Of a stretch of 64,000 bases of DNA, positions 10,839-23,779 are shown piece by piece (the stretch's first letter is position 1; every line of letters begins with the position of its first letter). This DNA is from Platerodrilus igneus. Its lineage: Eukaryota > Arthropoda > Insecta > Coleoptera > Lycidae. The stretch is from positions 2,356,001 through 2,420,000 of the forward strand of contig JARFIW010000139.1 in NCBI GenBank assembly GCA_036346225.1. Direction: 5' to 3'. The notes below the pieces were generated by a model. It did no database searches and was not told the origin of the DNA. It saw only the letters and a program-made list of their open reading frames with translations. The position numbers were made by a program, and so were the translations under genes.

Positions 10839-12813
10839 TACCAAAACTTTTATGTGCGACGTTGATTTTCCGGTCATATCCTACTTTTCACTCAGCTTGT
10901 TCAATATTACATTGCTGTATTGATGCCACCTTTTTCACTGTCATGTGTACACTTTTTAGGATGATGGAGCAATGTTTGTGCAAGCTGAATGTTAAATGGA
11001 CTTTCAACTGTAAAAACAATTTCTGAAGCGTCGGGGGAGATTACATCAAAAATGTTTTGTCATATTGTTATGTGAAAAGTTTGGATTTTGGTGCAGGAGG
11101 GTTATATTTAATTGAGTACAGGCTGTTTTTGTGCTTTCTACAGTGATGTACTTTTGGTTTGAACTTTTCGTGAAGTGAAAGCTGCCATTTCAGATAGGAG
11201 TTCAGATAAAATTATTGATCTTGGAGTATATTCAATTTAACCGATGTTTGAATTCATTGTATATGAACGGAGTTTACAAAGTTATATCCTTTCCATGACT
11301 AAATAATTTCTGCTTCTACAAATATCTGATTTTGCAATCGAAAAGCTATATTATCAAAATGAAATACAGAGTAAGATTCTAAATATAAATGGTAAGGGTT
11401 ATTTGGCTCAATGTTAGTTTATGCGTGACCATCAAAAGTTTGTCAATGCTTTGACAACTTATCTGACTAACTTACCAAGTTGCTTCAACCTGTTATATTA
11501 CAGAAATCTAGAAATAGATAGATTGGTTTTATCAAAAGTGTAACGCATACTCTAGTAGTAGCCTATGCGAGTATAACATAATATTCCAATCGTTTATCGA
11601 GATAATTTTAAGAATAAATCAGTACGACATATTTAAGTACAGCACTTTTCTAGTTAGAACCAAAATTTCGTCTTCTGATAATATCACCATCGCCAGAGTT
11701 CCTTTGCAAAGCTTTTACTAAGCTTCTAACCAAGTGAGCGTTTAAATGTTGCTGTGCTATTTGTACCTGTGGCTTGAAATTTGCCTATTTACTACGTTTT
11801 TCTAAACATATTTAAAAAACAGAAAAAGGGTATTTATGCTTTTGGAAAAAGTTTCTTTTATCAAACGCTTTTATTAAGTTAAAATTGTTATGTTCTATTT
11901 CATATTAAAAAGCAATTTAATTAATGCCTCATTACTGTAAGAAGCAGTTCTTATATATTTAAATGTACGTTTACTACATTTCTCTAATTTCAACTGCTTA
12001 AATAGGCAACCTTTACTGTTCTTTATTAAATCTACGAGTTTATTTGTCTGTATTCTTATCTCTTACCCATACATGTTTATGTTATACTTTCTGGCTCCTT
12101 ATCGTACACGTAAACTTGACGAACGAAGGCTGTTCGGAATGGAGTGAGTGAAGTGGTAATTCCTGGGATTGAAATAATGTTAATTTTGAAACACAGTTCA
12201 AGGCGTTAAATGTAATTCTGTTTATGATGTAATATAAATCTACAATACATGTCGAATTTCGTAAATAATTAAAATCACATATGTACAAAGAAGTTGTCTA
12301 CAAAATTATTTAAGAAATAATTATACTCTAGACAAAACATAGAAAATGCCTATATTTCGGGATGACTTATTAACGATAACTTGATTGTGCAAGTGACGAT
12401 TAAAAAGATAATAATAGTTGAAAGTTTTGGAAGTTGCACCGAATCAAGCTAACGTGCTCCTAAATCTATACACAGGTGCGAGTTTTATAGTAATTGAAGC
12501 TAGAAATCAGGAAATTTATTTTTAAATACATGAAGAGATAGTAAAAGCATTTACAGTCGGTTAAACAAATGTTGATGTTGATAACTACTGAAGTGGTTAT
12601 AATTCGGAAGTTTTACTTATCCTCAGAGCACGAATAGTCAATTTCATTGTTTCACCAATGTAAGTGTTAATACCAGGCTCTTTTTTTATTGGAAACATGG
12701 TGTAAACTTTCAGTAGAGTTGGTATTATATGTTTATCCTTTTGTTTACTGGACTGATCTAAAGGAAATGAATGATGCTACAGAAGAAACCCTAAGTATTT
12801 TGTTCAGACTGCT
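10839..12813. other. Left part of duplication unit, no recognised gene
   Basis: About 2 kb lying downstream, on the minus strand, of the endonuclease remnant. A reverse transcriptase would be expected here, but I see no YADD-type box or other RT motif. A 68-codon minus-strand frame (12082-12288, repeated at 18551-18757) has no recognisable domain. The retrotransposon is therefore 3'-truncated or its RT has been replaced. The same holds for 17308-19282. Confidence 0.4.
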
Positions 12814-14260
12814 TTAATAAAATTGCGTTTGCAACCTTTTATAAATAACTGCTGTGTTTATGAAGAGATTTAGAGCTTTGTAGAAGGCATTTACTGCTCC
12901 ATTTACGTTGCTAAACTCTAACAGTGGTGCGAAGTCTGTATTCAAAACTATATTATACAGTACTAGAAAATCTGCCCATTTAAAATTATAGCACCGTATA
13001 TTTTCTACATTCATTAGTTTCCGATTTTTGCGTTTTATTGCAAAACTACCATCCAACGGTGAATGATTATTATCTACACTTACCAATGGAGCATCCGAAA
13101 GGGTTAAATATAGATTAACATTTGAGAAAACAAAATCTAGCGTCTTTCCATTGTTATTAGATTGCCGTTATGCGATCTCAAATTGCATAAACTCATGAAT
13201 TCATTAATTATAGCATATGTTGGATTGGTTATGTCGAAATTGAAGTTAATACCATTTTCCAATGGTAAGTTAAAATCGCCCAAAAGAATTAAATTAAGGG
13301 CATACAATAAATATAGATTACTAATTATTTTGCTAAATTCCTGATATACATGTCGTTTACTATTGGCCTTAAAGTACGATACGCTTATATAATAAGTTTT
13401 GCCATTTATGCTAGTTTGTATTATAACTAATTTGAGGGTTGAATTGTTACAATTACGGCGTTGTTGTTACAATTTGGACGTGGCTCTAAAGCCGTTATAT
13501 AACCTATACAGACCACGTTTTTACCGGTTGATGCAATTGCTATGTCTATGTCAGTTTACATGCACATTCTAGGTAAAGTTCAAATTACTTTCCTGATATG
13601 TATATCTTAAAATTTCATCTCAGTATCCACCACGTGGCGGGGTTTGATTATGCCGAGTTGAACAACAAATTATTATCCGTTGCTGAACTTCTATTGCATC
13701 TCGTAGGGGTGTGAAAGGAAATAGGTAGATAAGTTAAGAGAACATAAGGGGAAACTACATACCTTCCTTTTTAGAAACTACACCATACCTTCAACACTTG
13801 TTGATTCGTCACTGTCTCGTTGCTTAATGTCGCTTCCTTCACTCGCGCACTCTCGCATCTTTTCTGCGCAGACTTAACCGTCATCAACGGCGGAAGTTAG
13901 CGTATCACTTCAAAAATACGTGGTATCTCTTACCCTAAAACATGATACATGACCCTTTTGGCATGTACAGTATTTAATTGTACCTAAAGAAATTGTATTT
14001 TTTATATACGGCAATGAAAACCCCTCCACCGTAGACTTCATTGGATTGTGCACGTTCAAACCTAAATACATTATATCTGTTATCAACTAGTTCCGAGTCC
14101 TAGATCTCTGAATAGAGCCAGCTTTCTGTAATGCAGGTTATATCATAATTCCTGCTTAATACGTTTATTGAGAATGTATTTGTTTTAGTTCTAAGCCCAC
14201 TAACGTGCTGATAGTATAGTTAAATAATCTTCATTATGTATACTAATCTTCAACAGTTAC
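12814..14260 (-). pseudogene. Non-LTR retrotransposon ORF2 remnant, EEP endonuclease (copy 1)
   Basis: The apurinic-type (EEP) endonuclease nicks target DNA for reverse transcription. Reading the minus strand with frame changes gives, in order: a start block with GLRTKTNTFSIN then CITESWLYSEI (about 14230-14080), RYNVFRFERA and GGGVFIAVYKKY, then after a broken stretch VYQEFSKIISN and LLGDFNLP (about 13280), VFSNVNLYLTLSDAP, and finally the linker to RT with NVENIRCYNFKWADF and NGAVNAFYKALNLFI. Only the last 90 codons (12814-13086) are a clean open frame. About 13450-13930 does not fit the domain and may be an insertion. The pattern fits the Jockey/CR1-like group; the exact clade is uncertain. 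The RT is missing. Confidence 0.8.
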
Positions 14261-14599
14261 ACATTAAAAATATTTTGCTTATTATTTGCGGTATTGATTT
14301 ATAGGAATGCTATTGTTAAATATAAAAAGACGTGAGTTTATTATTGGAACCAGCTACAAAGATCAGTATAGTTATGCGAATGTAATATGTAATATCACTA
14401 TGTATTTAAAAATTATTTACTCCTAGATATTTATAGGTATGCGGGCGTGTTAATATTTGGTCATTTATTTATGTGTGTGTCTACAGAAAGATGTGTACGT
14501 TTGATAGATAAGTGTATGTGTAAGCGATGTAATTTAGTGATAGTGATAAAGTACAAAATAGTATATTACAAATTAAAATTCAAATTTCAATTTCAATTT

Positions 14600-14924
14600 C
14601 AATAATGCCGTTCCAAACTTAAATATACTTCTTTTTGCTGTTTTGACTTGGCTGTGTTGCGCTATTAGCTTTACTTTTTGTGTAATAGTTGATTTGTTTA
14701 TTAACTACGCCGTTGTTAGCGAAAGAGTCTTTTTGTTGTCTATTATGAAAGTCCTCTAATGATCTCATTTCAATCCTTTTGTTAGATTCTGAAATGTATA
14801 CTCTACAATCTGAGGTCCTGGTGTTATGCATACCGTATCTTTCTTGGCAGTTTTTATATAGTTCTAGTCTTCGCCGAGATAAGGACTCAGTTATAAGGTA
14901 TTTTATCCGCTTTAAGATTTTTAG
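14600..14924 (-). pseudogene. Non-LTR retrotransposon ORF1, C-terminal part (copy 1)
   Basis: ORF1 encodes the RNA-binding partner of the retrotransposon RNP. The minus-strand frame contains KYLITESLSRRRLELYK and then MHNTRTSDCRVYISES, matching the 'LTxxRxxLxxxxRxxxGxxNxxTxDGxxY' end of L1-like ORF1 proteins of arthropod non-LTR elements. It is cut at 14925-14929 by the 2.37-kb inverted-repeat element. The N-terminal half is absent from copy 1 because the duplication joint follows directly. Confidence 0.7.
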
Positions 14925-14929
14925 ATGTC

Positions 14930-17301
14930 CAAAGAGCCATATTCACAAGTAAATACAAAGTGGGCCCAAGCCTGCCAAAACCGAAACCCATGCCATTAAA
15001 TAGATCTCGACGAATGAAACAAAAGTGCTGCTGCGCACATCTTCAGATTTCGTGTTCTAATGGCACTTTCGGGTCTTCAAATTCACACTTGCCATATTAC
15101 GAGTGCTAGTCTTATGGCATTTTTTTTTGAAAATAATAAGAATTCCATAAGTATATTGCGGAATAAGATATGGAATGCAGGCCTGATCATTTTGCATCAA
15201 CTTGTTTGGGGATATCTTTTTACGGTGGTAGTGGGGGTGTTCCGGGAGTGTGCGCGATACCAACTTGACGAACTTTTTTTTTATCAAAGGACTCTTTATA
15301 AGATCGTTTTCTGATTGTACTACCAAGGCACCTGGCATCAAATTCACTATCTTATGACGCGTTGTGGGGGTTTGCGCGCCAAATTTGATACACTCCGTTC
15401 AACAGAGTTTATTATTTCAAAACAAATATATTTCTCAGGGTACCGTGCAGGGTACGAGTGCTACTAATAATTCTTCATGTAGTTTTCAAATGTTGTAATT
15501 CTTTCAATCGGGTCAAATGACTTTATTTTTGACATTCATCTCTCATTTCATTCGCCCTATTGCGAAATGATCCTTATTCGTCTCTCGGGTTTACCTGTAA
15601 CTATTGTATTTTCGCAGCAATGTGCATACAAAGAACAAGCACGTACCAACCGATAATAACCTGCTTAAATATCTTGAAACGCTTATCTCCTTTTCCTCTG
15701 CTTATGCCCTTTCTATATGCTAATTAGGGCGATAACGCGTGAGTTCGCAATGCGCTTTGGAAATGATGCGATAAGAAATGGGAATATATTGTACATGCTT
15801 TCAAGCTATCTTTTGCACAGAGTCAATCAATTAATGAAAAATTTGAAAGTAAATACGTTATTACTTGCCAGCTTAGCTAAGTCATAATGAACTCTAAATC
15901 TCTTTCCCCTTGTATTATTTTGACAAATTGACTTTAAGAATTGTCTATGGTTAATTATATCGTTTCCGTCTTATTACGACTTTTTGGTTTAACGTAAAAT
16001 TAATAATTCATAGTTTTGTTTCCGAATCGTTTGAAGAATATTTGATGGTGTTAAAACAGTGCGTAGCATGTCAAAATCCATTAGGGTGGGGTTCAAAATA
16101 TAATTTGCGACACGGAACTGGTTTGTGGAATAACTTTGTGGAACAGAATCACGGATGTGCCAACGGTCATATTGATGGAGAAGAATATTTTTGTCGAAAC
16201 TACTATATCCTGTATTCAACAGTTTCTAGGTCTAGCCGTGCAGCAGCATCGTCAGAATATGCTGCCTATCTAAAACGAATTAGTTGCTAATTCTTCATGT
16301 AATCCACCGCCGATTCCAACCTTTCAACAACTACCAAGCTGCGAAAACTCCTCCTGTCATGAATTCACAAAACGTTATTCCCCAAGCCATTACCACGGAA
16401 AATGTACTCGTTGTGCCAGTGTCAAAGCGCTGTTGCTGTGTTTGTGGCGTAAATGGACGGTGTAGAATTTCAAAAATAATTCGAAGAAATAGAGGAGGCT
16501 GGAGCCTTGTTTTCCGCATGCTACAATTCTTCTGCCACCCCGTTCTTCTCTATTTCTGAACACCGAGCTAGAGGTAGACCTAATTCACACCGTTAGCAGC
16601 AAGCAGTTTATTAAAAAGCCTTGATTATTACTAATACGACTAGGAATAACAAGGTAGCTATAACAATCAATTAAAATACTTTAAAGACAATTGAAAGACA
16701 AACCCATCAAAATGATGAAAGACATCTGAGGTAGATGGAATAATTAGATGAAAATCCCTTATTAAATAGTATAATAAAACACCGATTACAACGCATATAA
16801 CCAAAATCACTAAAAATGTCGCTTATTATATTCCGATGAAAACAGTTGATTGCATGACATATACGGCCTACAATACACCACAAGGTAGTGAGTTTAATGC
16901 AGGTGACTTGGTAGAAAAATCAGAAGACGATTTTATTTCGAGTCCTTTGATAAAAAAAAAGTTCGTCAAGTTGGTGTCGCCCACACTCCCGGGACACCCC
17001 CACCGCAGCCGTAAAGAGATGTCCCCAAACAAGTTGATGCAAACTGATCAGGCCTGCATTCCATATCTTATTCCGCAATATACTTATCGAATTCTTATTA
17101 TTTTCAAAAAAAAATGCCATAAGACTGGTACTCATAATATGGCAAGTGTGAATTTCGAAGACCCAAAAGTGCCCGTGGAACACGAAATCTGAAGATGTGC
17201 AGCAGCACTTTTGTTTCACTCGTCAAGATCTATCTAATGACATGGGACTGTTTTGGCAGGCTTGGGCCCACTTTGTATTTACTTGTGAATATGGCCCTTT
17301 G
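14930..17301. mobile_element. DNA element with long (about 425-bp) terminal inverted repeats, copy 1
   Basis: The ends read CAAAGAGCCATATTCACAAG and, reversed, CAAAGGGCCATATTCACAAG. The inverted repeats run about 14930-15355 and 16879-17301 with scattered mismatches. The flanks ATGTC (14925-14929) and ATCTC (17302-17306) look like a 5-bp target duplication with one mismatch. Removing the element plus one flank leaves the ORF1 reading frame of the host retrotransposon continuous in copy 2, which supports these limits. The 1.5-kb core has only short frames (for example 16042-16290 plus, 15989-16219 minus) without known domains. It is non-autonomous or of an unrecognised superfamily. Confidence 0.8.
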
Positions 17302-19282
17302 ATCTCTTACCAAAACTTTTATGTGCGACGTTGATTTTCCGGTCATATCCTACTTTTCACTCAGCTTGTTCAATATTACATTGCTGTATTGATGCCACCT
17401 TTTTCACTGTCATGTGTACACTTTTTAGGATGATGGAGCAATGTTTGTGCAAGCTGAATGTTAAATGGACTTTCAACTGTAAAAACAATTTCTGAAGCGT
17501 CGGGGGAGATTACATCAAAAATGTTTTGTCATATTGTTATGTGAAAAGTTTGGATTTTGGTGCAGGAGGGTTATATTTAATTGAGTACAGGCTGTTTTTG
17601 TGCTTTCTACAGTGATGTACTTTTGGTTTGAACTTTTCGTGAAGTGAAAGCTGCCATTTCAGATAGGAGTTCAGATAAAATTATTGATCTTGGAGTATAT
17701 TCAATTTAACCGATGTTTGAATTCATTGTATATGAACGGAGTTTACAAAGTTATATCCTTTCCATGACTAAATAATTTCTGCTTCTACAAATATCTGATT
17801 TTGCAATCGAAAAGCTATATTATCAAAATGAAATACAGAGTAAGATTCTAAATATAAATGGTAAGGGTTATTTGGCTCAATGTTAGTTTATGCGTGACCA
17901 TCAAAAGTTTGTCAATGCTTTGACAACTTATCTGACTAACTTACCAAGTTGCTTCAACCTGTTATATTACAGAAATCTAGAAATAGATAGATTGGTTTTA
18001 TCAAAAGTGTAACGCATACTCTAGTAGTAGCCTATGCGAGTATAACATAATATTCCAATCGTTTATCGAGATAATTTTAAGAATAAATCAGTACGACATA
18101 TTTAAGTACAGCACTTTTCTAGTTAGAACCAAAATTTCGTCTTCTGATAATATCACCATCGCCAGAGTTCCTTTGCAAAGCTTTTACTAAGCTTCTAACC
18201 AAGTGAGCGTTTAAATGTTGCTGTGCTATTTGTACCTGTGGCTTGAAATTTGCCTATTTACTACGTTTTTCTAAACATATTTAAAAAACAGAAAAAGGGT
18301 ATTTATGCTTTTGGAAAAAGTTTCTTTTATCAAACGCTTTTATTAAGTTAAAATTGTTATGTTCTATTTCATATTAAAAAGCAATTTAATTAATGCCTCA
18401 TTACTGTAAGAAGCAGTTCTTATATATTTAAATGTACGTTTACTACATTTCTCTAATTTCAACTGCTTAAATAGGCAACCTTTACTGTCCTTTATTAAAT
18501 CTACGAGTTTGTTTGTCTGTATTCTTATCTCTTACCCATACATGTTTATGTTATACTTTCTGGCTCCTTATCGTACACGTAAACTTGACGAACGAAGGCT
18601 GTTCGGAATGGAGTGAGTGAAGTGGTAATTCCTGGGATTGAAATAATGTTAATTTTGAAACACAGTTCAAGGCGTTAAATGTAATTCTGTTTATGATGTA
18701 ATATAAATCTACAATACATGTCGAATTTCGTAAATAATTAAAATCACATATGTACAAAGAAGTTGTCTACAAAATTATTTAAGAAATAATTATACTCTAG
18801 ACAAAACATAGAAAATGCCTATATTTCGGGATGACTTATTAACGATAACTTGATTGTGCAAGTGACGATTAAAAAGATAATAATAGTTGAAAGTTTTGGA
18901 AGTTGCACCGAATCAAGCTAACGTGCTCCTAAATCTATACACAGGTGCGAGTTTTATAGTAATTGAAGCTAGAAATCAGGAAATTTATTTTTAAATACAT
19001 GAAGAGATAGTAAAAGCATTTACAGTCGGTTAAACAAATGTTGATGTTGATAACTACTGAAGTGGTTATAATTCGGAAGTTTTACTTATCCTCAGAGCAT
19101 GAATAGTCAATTTCATTGTTTCACCAATGTAAGTGTTAATACCAGGCTCTTTTTTTATTGGAAACATGGTGTAAACTTTCAGTAGAGTTGGTATTATATG
19201 TTTATCCTTTTGTTTACTGGACTGATCTAAAGGAAATGAATGATGCTACAGAAGAAACCCTAAGTATTTTGTTCAGACTGCT

Positions 19283-20729
19283 TTAATAAAATTGCGTTTG
19301 CAACCTTTTATAAATAACTGCTGTGTTTATGAAGAGATTTAGAGCTTTGTAGAAGGCATTTACTGCTCCATTTACGTTGCTAAACTCTAACAGTGGTGCG
19401 AAGTCTGTATTCAAAACTATATTATACAGTACTAGAAAATCTGCCCATTTAAAATTATAGCACCGTATATTTTCTACATTCATTAGTTTCCGATTTTTGC
19501 GTTTTATTGCAAAACTACCATCCAACGGTGAATGATTATTATCTACACTTACCAATGGAGCATCCGAAAGGGTTAAATATAGATTAACATTTGAGAAAAC
19601 AAAATCTAGCGTCTTTCCATTGTTATTAGATTGCCGTTATGCGATCTCAAATTGCATAAACTCATGAATTCATTAATTATAGCATATGTTGGATTGGTTA
19701 TGTCGAAATTGAAGTTAATACCATTTTCCAATGGTAAGTTAAAATCGCCCAAAAGAATTAAATTAAGGGCATACAATAAATATAGATTACTAATTATTTT
19801 GCTAAATTCCTGATATACATGTCGTTTACTATTGGCCTTAAAGTACGATACGCTTATATAATAAGTTTTGCCATTTATGCTAGTTTGTATTATAACTAAT
19901 TTGAGGGTTGAATTGTTACAATTACGGCGTTGTTGTTACAATTTGGACGTGGCTCTAAAGCCGTTATATAACCTATACAGACCACGTTTTTACCGGTTGA
20001 TGCAATTGCTATGTCTATGTCAGTTTACATGCACATTCTAGGTAAAGTTCAAATTACTTTCCTGATATGTATATCTTAAAATTTCATCTCAGTATCCACC
20101 ACGTGGCGGGGTTTGATTATGCCGAGTTGAACAACAAATTATTATCCGTTGCTGAACTTCTATTGCATCTCGTAGGGGTGTGAAAGGAAATAGGTAGATA
20201 AGTTAAGAGAACATAAGGGGAAACTACATACCTTCCTTTTTAGAAACTACACCATACCTTCAACACTTGTTGATTCGTCACTGTCTCGTTGCTTAATGTC
20301 GCTTCCTTCACTCGCGCACTCTCGCATCTTTTCTGCGCAGACTTAACCGTCATCAACGGCGGAAGTTAGCGTATCACTTCAAAAATACGTGGTATCTCTT
20401 ACCCTAAAACATGATACATGACCCTTTTGGCATGTACAGTATTTAATTGTACCTAAAGAAATTGTATTTTTTATATACGGCAATGAAAACCCCTCCACCG
20501 TAGACTTCATTGGATTGTGCACGTTCAAACCTAAACACATTATATCTGTTATCAACTAGTTCCGAGTCCTAGATCTCTGAATAGAGCCAGCTTTCTGTAA
20601 TGCAGGTTATATCATAATTCCTGCTTAATACGTTTATTGAGAATGTATTTGTTTTAGTTCTAAGCCCACTAACGTGCTGATAGTATAGTTAAATAATCTT
20701 CATTATGTATACTAATCTTCAACAGTTAC
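19283..20729 (-). pseudogene. Non-LTR retrotransposon ORF2 remnant, EEP endonuclease (copy 2)
   Basis: Second copy of the endonuclease remnant at 12814-14260, with the same stops, shifts and missing RT, so the decay preceded the tandem duplication. The intact 90-codon stretch is 19283-19555. Confidence 0.8.
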
Positions 20730-21068
20730 ACATTAAAAATATTTTGCTTATTATTTGCGGTATTGATTTATAGGAATGCTATTGTTAAATATAAAAAGAC
20801 GTGAGTTTATTATTGGAACCAGCTACAAAGATCAGTATAGTTATGCGAATGTAATATGTAATATCACTATGTATTTAAAAATTATTTACTCCTAGATATT
20901 TATAGGTATGCGGGCGTGTTAATATTTGGTCATTTATTTATGTGTGTGTCTACAGAAAGATGTGTACGTTTGATAGATAAGTGTATGTGTAAGCGATGTA
21001 ATTTAGTGATAGTGATAAAGTACAAAATAGTATATTACAAATTAAAATTCAAATTTCAATTTCAATTT

Positions 21069-21393
21069 CAATAATGCCGTTCCAAACTTAAATATACTTC
21101 TTTTTGCTGTTTTGACTTGGCTGTGTTGCGCTATTAGCTTTACTTTTTGTGTAATAGTTGATTTGTTTATTAACTACGCCGTTGTTAGCGAAAGAGTCTT
21201 TTTGTTGTCTATTATGATAGTCCTCTAATGATCTCATTTCAATCCTTTTGTTAGATTCTGAAATGTATACTCTACAATCTGAGGTCCTGGTGTTATGCAT
21301 ACCGTATCTTTCTTGGCAGTTTTTATATAGTTCTAGTCTTCGCCGAGATAAGGACTCAGTTATAAGGTATTTTATCCGCTTTAAGATTTTTAG
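21069..21393 (-). pseudogene. Non-LTR retrotransposon ORF1, C-terminal part (copy 2)
   Basis: Same as 14600-14924; one codon differs (F to Y near 21217). Here the missing N-terminal half can be found on the far side of the inserted inverted-repeat element, at 23780-24062. Confidence 0.7.
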
Positions 21394-21398
21394 ATGTC

Positions 21399-23773
21399 CA
21401 AAGAGCCATATTCACAAGTAAATACAAAGTGGGCCCAAGCCTGCCAAAACCGAAACCCATGCCATTAAATAGATCTCGACGAATGAAACAAAAGTGCTGC
21501 TGCGCACATCTTCAGATTTCGTGTTCTAATGGCACTTTCGGGTCTTCAAATTCACACTTGCCATATTACGAGTGCTAGTCTTATGGCATTTTTTTTTGAA
21601 AATAATAAGAATTCCATAAGTATATTGCGGAATAAGATATGGAATGCAGGCCTGATCATTTTGCATCAACTTGTTTGGGGATATCTTTTACGGTGGTAGT
21701 GGGGTGTTCCGGGATGTGCGCGATACCAACTTGACGAACTTTTTTTTATCAAAGGACTCTTTATAAGATCGTTTTCTGATTGTACTACCAAGGCACCTGG
21801 CATCAAATTCACTATCTTATGACGCGTTGTGGGGGTTTGCGCGCCAAATTTGATACACTCCGTTCAACAGAGTTTATTATTTCAAAACAAATATATTTCT
21901 CAGGGTACCGTGCAGGGTACGAGTGCTACTAATAATTCTTCATGTAGTTTTCAAATGTTGTAATTCTTTCAATCGGGTCAAATGACTTTATTTTTGACAT
22001 TCATCTCTCATTTCATTCGCCCTATTGCGAAATGATCCTTATTCGTCTCTCGGGTTTACCTGTAACTATTGTATTTTCGCAGCAATGTGCATACAAAGAA
22101 CAAGCACGTACCAACCGATAATAACCTGCTTAAATATCTTGAAACGCTTATCTCCTTTTCCTCTGCTTATGCCCTTTCTATATGCTAATTAGGGCGATAA
22201 CGCGTGAGTTCGCAATGCGCTTTGGAAATGATGCGATAAGAAATGGGAATATATTGTACATGCTTTCAAGCTATCTTTTGCACAGAGTCAATCAATTAAT
22301 GAAAAATTTGAAAGTAAATACGTTATTACTTGCCAGCTTAGCTAAGTCATAATGAACTCTAAATCTCTTTCCCCTTGTATTATTTTGACAAATTGACTTT
22401 AAGAATTGTCTATGGTTAATTATATCGTTTCCGTCTTATTACGACTTTTTGGTTTAACGTAAAATTAATAATTCATAGTTTTGTTTCCGAATCGTTTGAA
22501 GAATATTTGATGGTGTTAAAACAGTGCGTAGCATGTCAAAAATCCATTAGGGGTGGGGTTCAAAAATATAATTTGCGACACGGAACTGGTTTGTGGAATA
22601 ACTTTGTGGAACAGAATCACGGATGTGCCAACGGTCATATTGATGGAGAAGAATATTTTTGTCGAAACTACTATATCCTGTATTCAACAGTTTCTAGGTC
22701 TAGCCGTGCAGCAGCATCGTCAGAATATGCTGCCTATCTAAAACGAATTAGTTGCTAATTCTTCATGTAATCCACCGCCGGGATTCCAACCTTTCAACAA
22801 CTACCAAGCTGCGAAAACTCCTCCTGTCATGAATTCACAAAACGTTATTCCCCAAGCCATTACCACGGAAAATGTACTCGTTGTGCCAGTGTCAAAGCGC
22901 TGTTGCTGTGTTTGTGGCGTAAATGGACGGTGTAGAATTTCAAAAATAATTCGAAGAAATAGAGGAGGCTGGAGCCTTGTTTTCCGCATGCTACAATTCT
23001 TCTGCCACCCCGTTCTTCTCTATTTCTGAACACCGAGCTAGAGGTAGACCTAATTCACACCGTTAGCAGCAAGCAGTTTATTAAAAAGCCTTGATTATTA
23101 CTAATACGACTAGGAATAACAAGGTAGCTATAACAATCAATTAAAATACTTTAAAGACAATTGAAAGACAAACCCATCAAAATGATGAAAGACATCTGAG
23201 GTAGATGGAATAATTAGATGAAAATCCCTTATTAAATAGTATAATAAAACACCGATTACAACGCATATAACCAAAATCACTAAAAATGTCGCTTATTATA
23301 TTCCGATGAAAACAGTTGATTGCATGACATATACGGCCTACAATACACCACAAGGTAGTGAGTTTAATGCAGGTGACTTGGTAGAAAAATCAGAAGACGA
23401 TTTTATTTCGAGTCCTTTGATAAAAAAAAAGTTCGTCAAGTTGGTGTCGCCCACACTCCCGGGACACCCCCACCGCAGCCGTAAGGAGATGTCCCCAAAC
23501 AAGTTGATGCAAACTGATCAGGCCTGCATTCCATATCTTATTCCGCAATATACTTATCGAATTCTTATTATTTTCAAAAAAAAATGCCATAAGACTGGTA
23601 CTCATAATATGGCAAGTGTGAATTTCGAAGACCCAAAAGTGCCCGTGGAACACGAAATCTGAAGATGTGTGCAGCAGCACTTTTGTTTCACTCGTCAAGA
23701 TCTATCTAATGACATGGGACTGTTTTGGCAGGCTTGGGCCCACTTTGTATTTACTTGTGAATATGGCCCTTTG
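21399..23773. mobile_element. DNA element with long terminal inverted repeats, copy 2
   Basis: Copy of 14930-17301, three bases longer through small length changes in homopolymer runs. Flanked by ATGTC (21394-21398) and ATCTC (23774-23778). It splits the ORF1 of a minus-strand non-LTR retrotransposon: 23780-24062 is upstream and 21069-21393 downstream. Both flanks are in the same frame once the insert and one flank repeat are ignored. Confidence 0.85.
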
Positions 23774-23779
23774 ATCTCT

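Larger units (their letters stand above)
10839..17307 (+). repeat. Tandem segmental duplication, copy 1 (6469 bp)
   Basis: Every landmark here recurs 6469 bases later with very few changes. The unit starts at TACCAAAACTTTTATG and ends at GATCTCT. The left boundary (10836-10838) and the right boundary (17305-17307) share the trinucleotide TCT. The right boundary falls one base beyond the presumed 5-bp target duplication of the 2.37-kb inverted-repeat element. The unit carries the 3' part of a non-LTR ORF1, a broken endonuclease frame and that inverted-repeat element. Confidence 0.95.
17308..23779 (+). repeat. Tandem segmental duplication, copy 2 (6472 bp)
   Basis: Direct head-to-tail copy of 10839-17307. 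Differences I noticed are a handful of substitutions (for example near 18485, 19100, 20536, 21217 and 23485) and several one- or two-base length changes in or near runs around 21688-21745, 22540-22565 and 22780. After 23779 the sequence continues with the 5' half of the retrotransposon ORF1, so copy 2 keeps the original right-hand junction and copy 1 the original left-hand junction. Confidence 0.95.
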
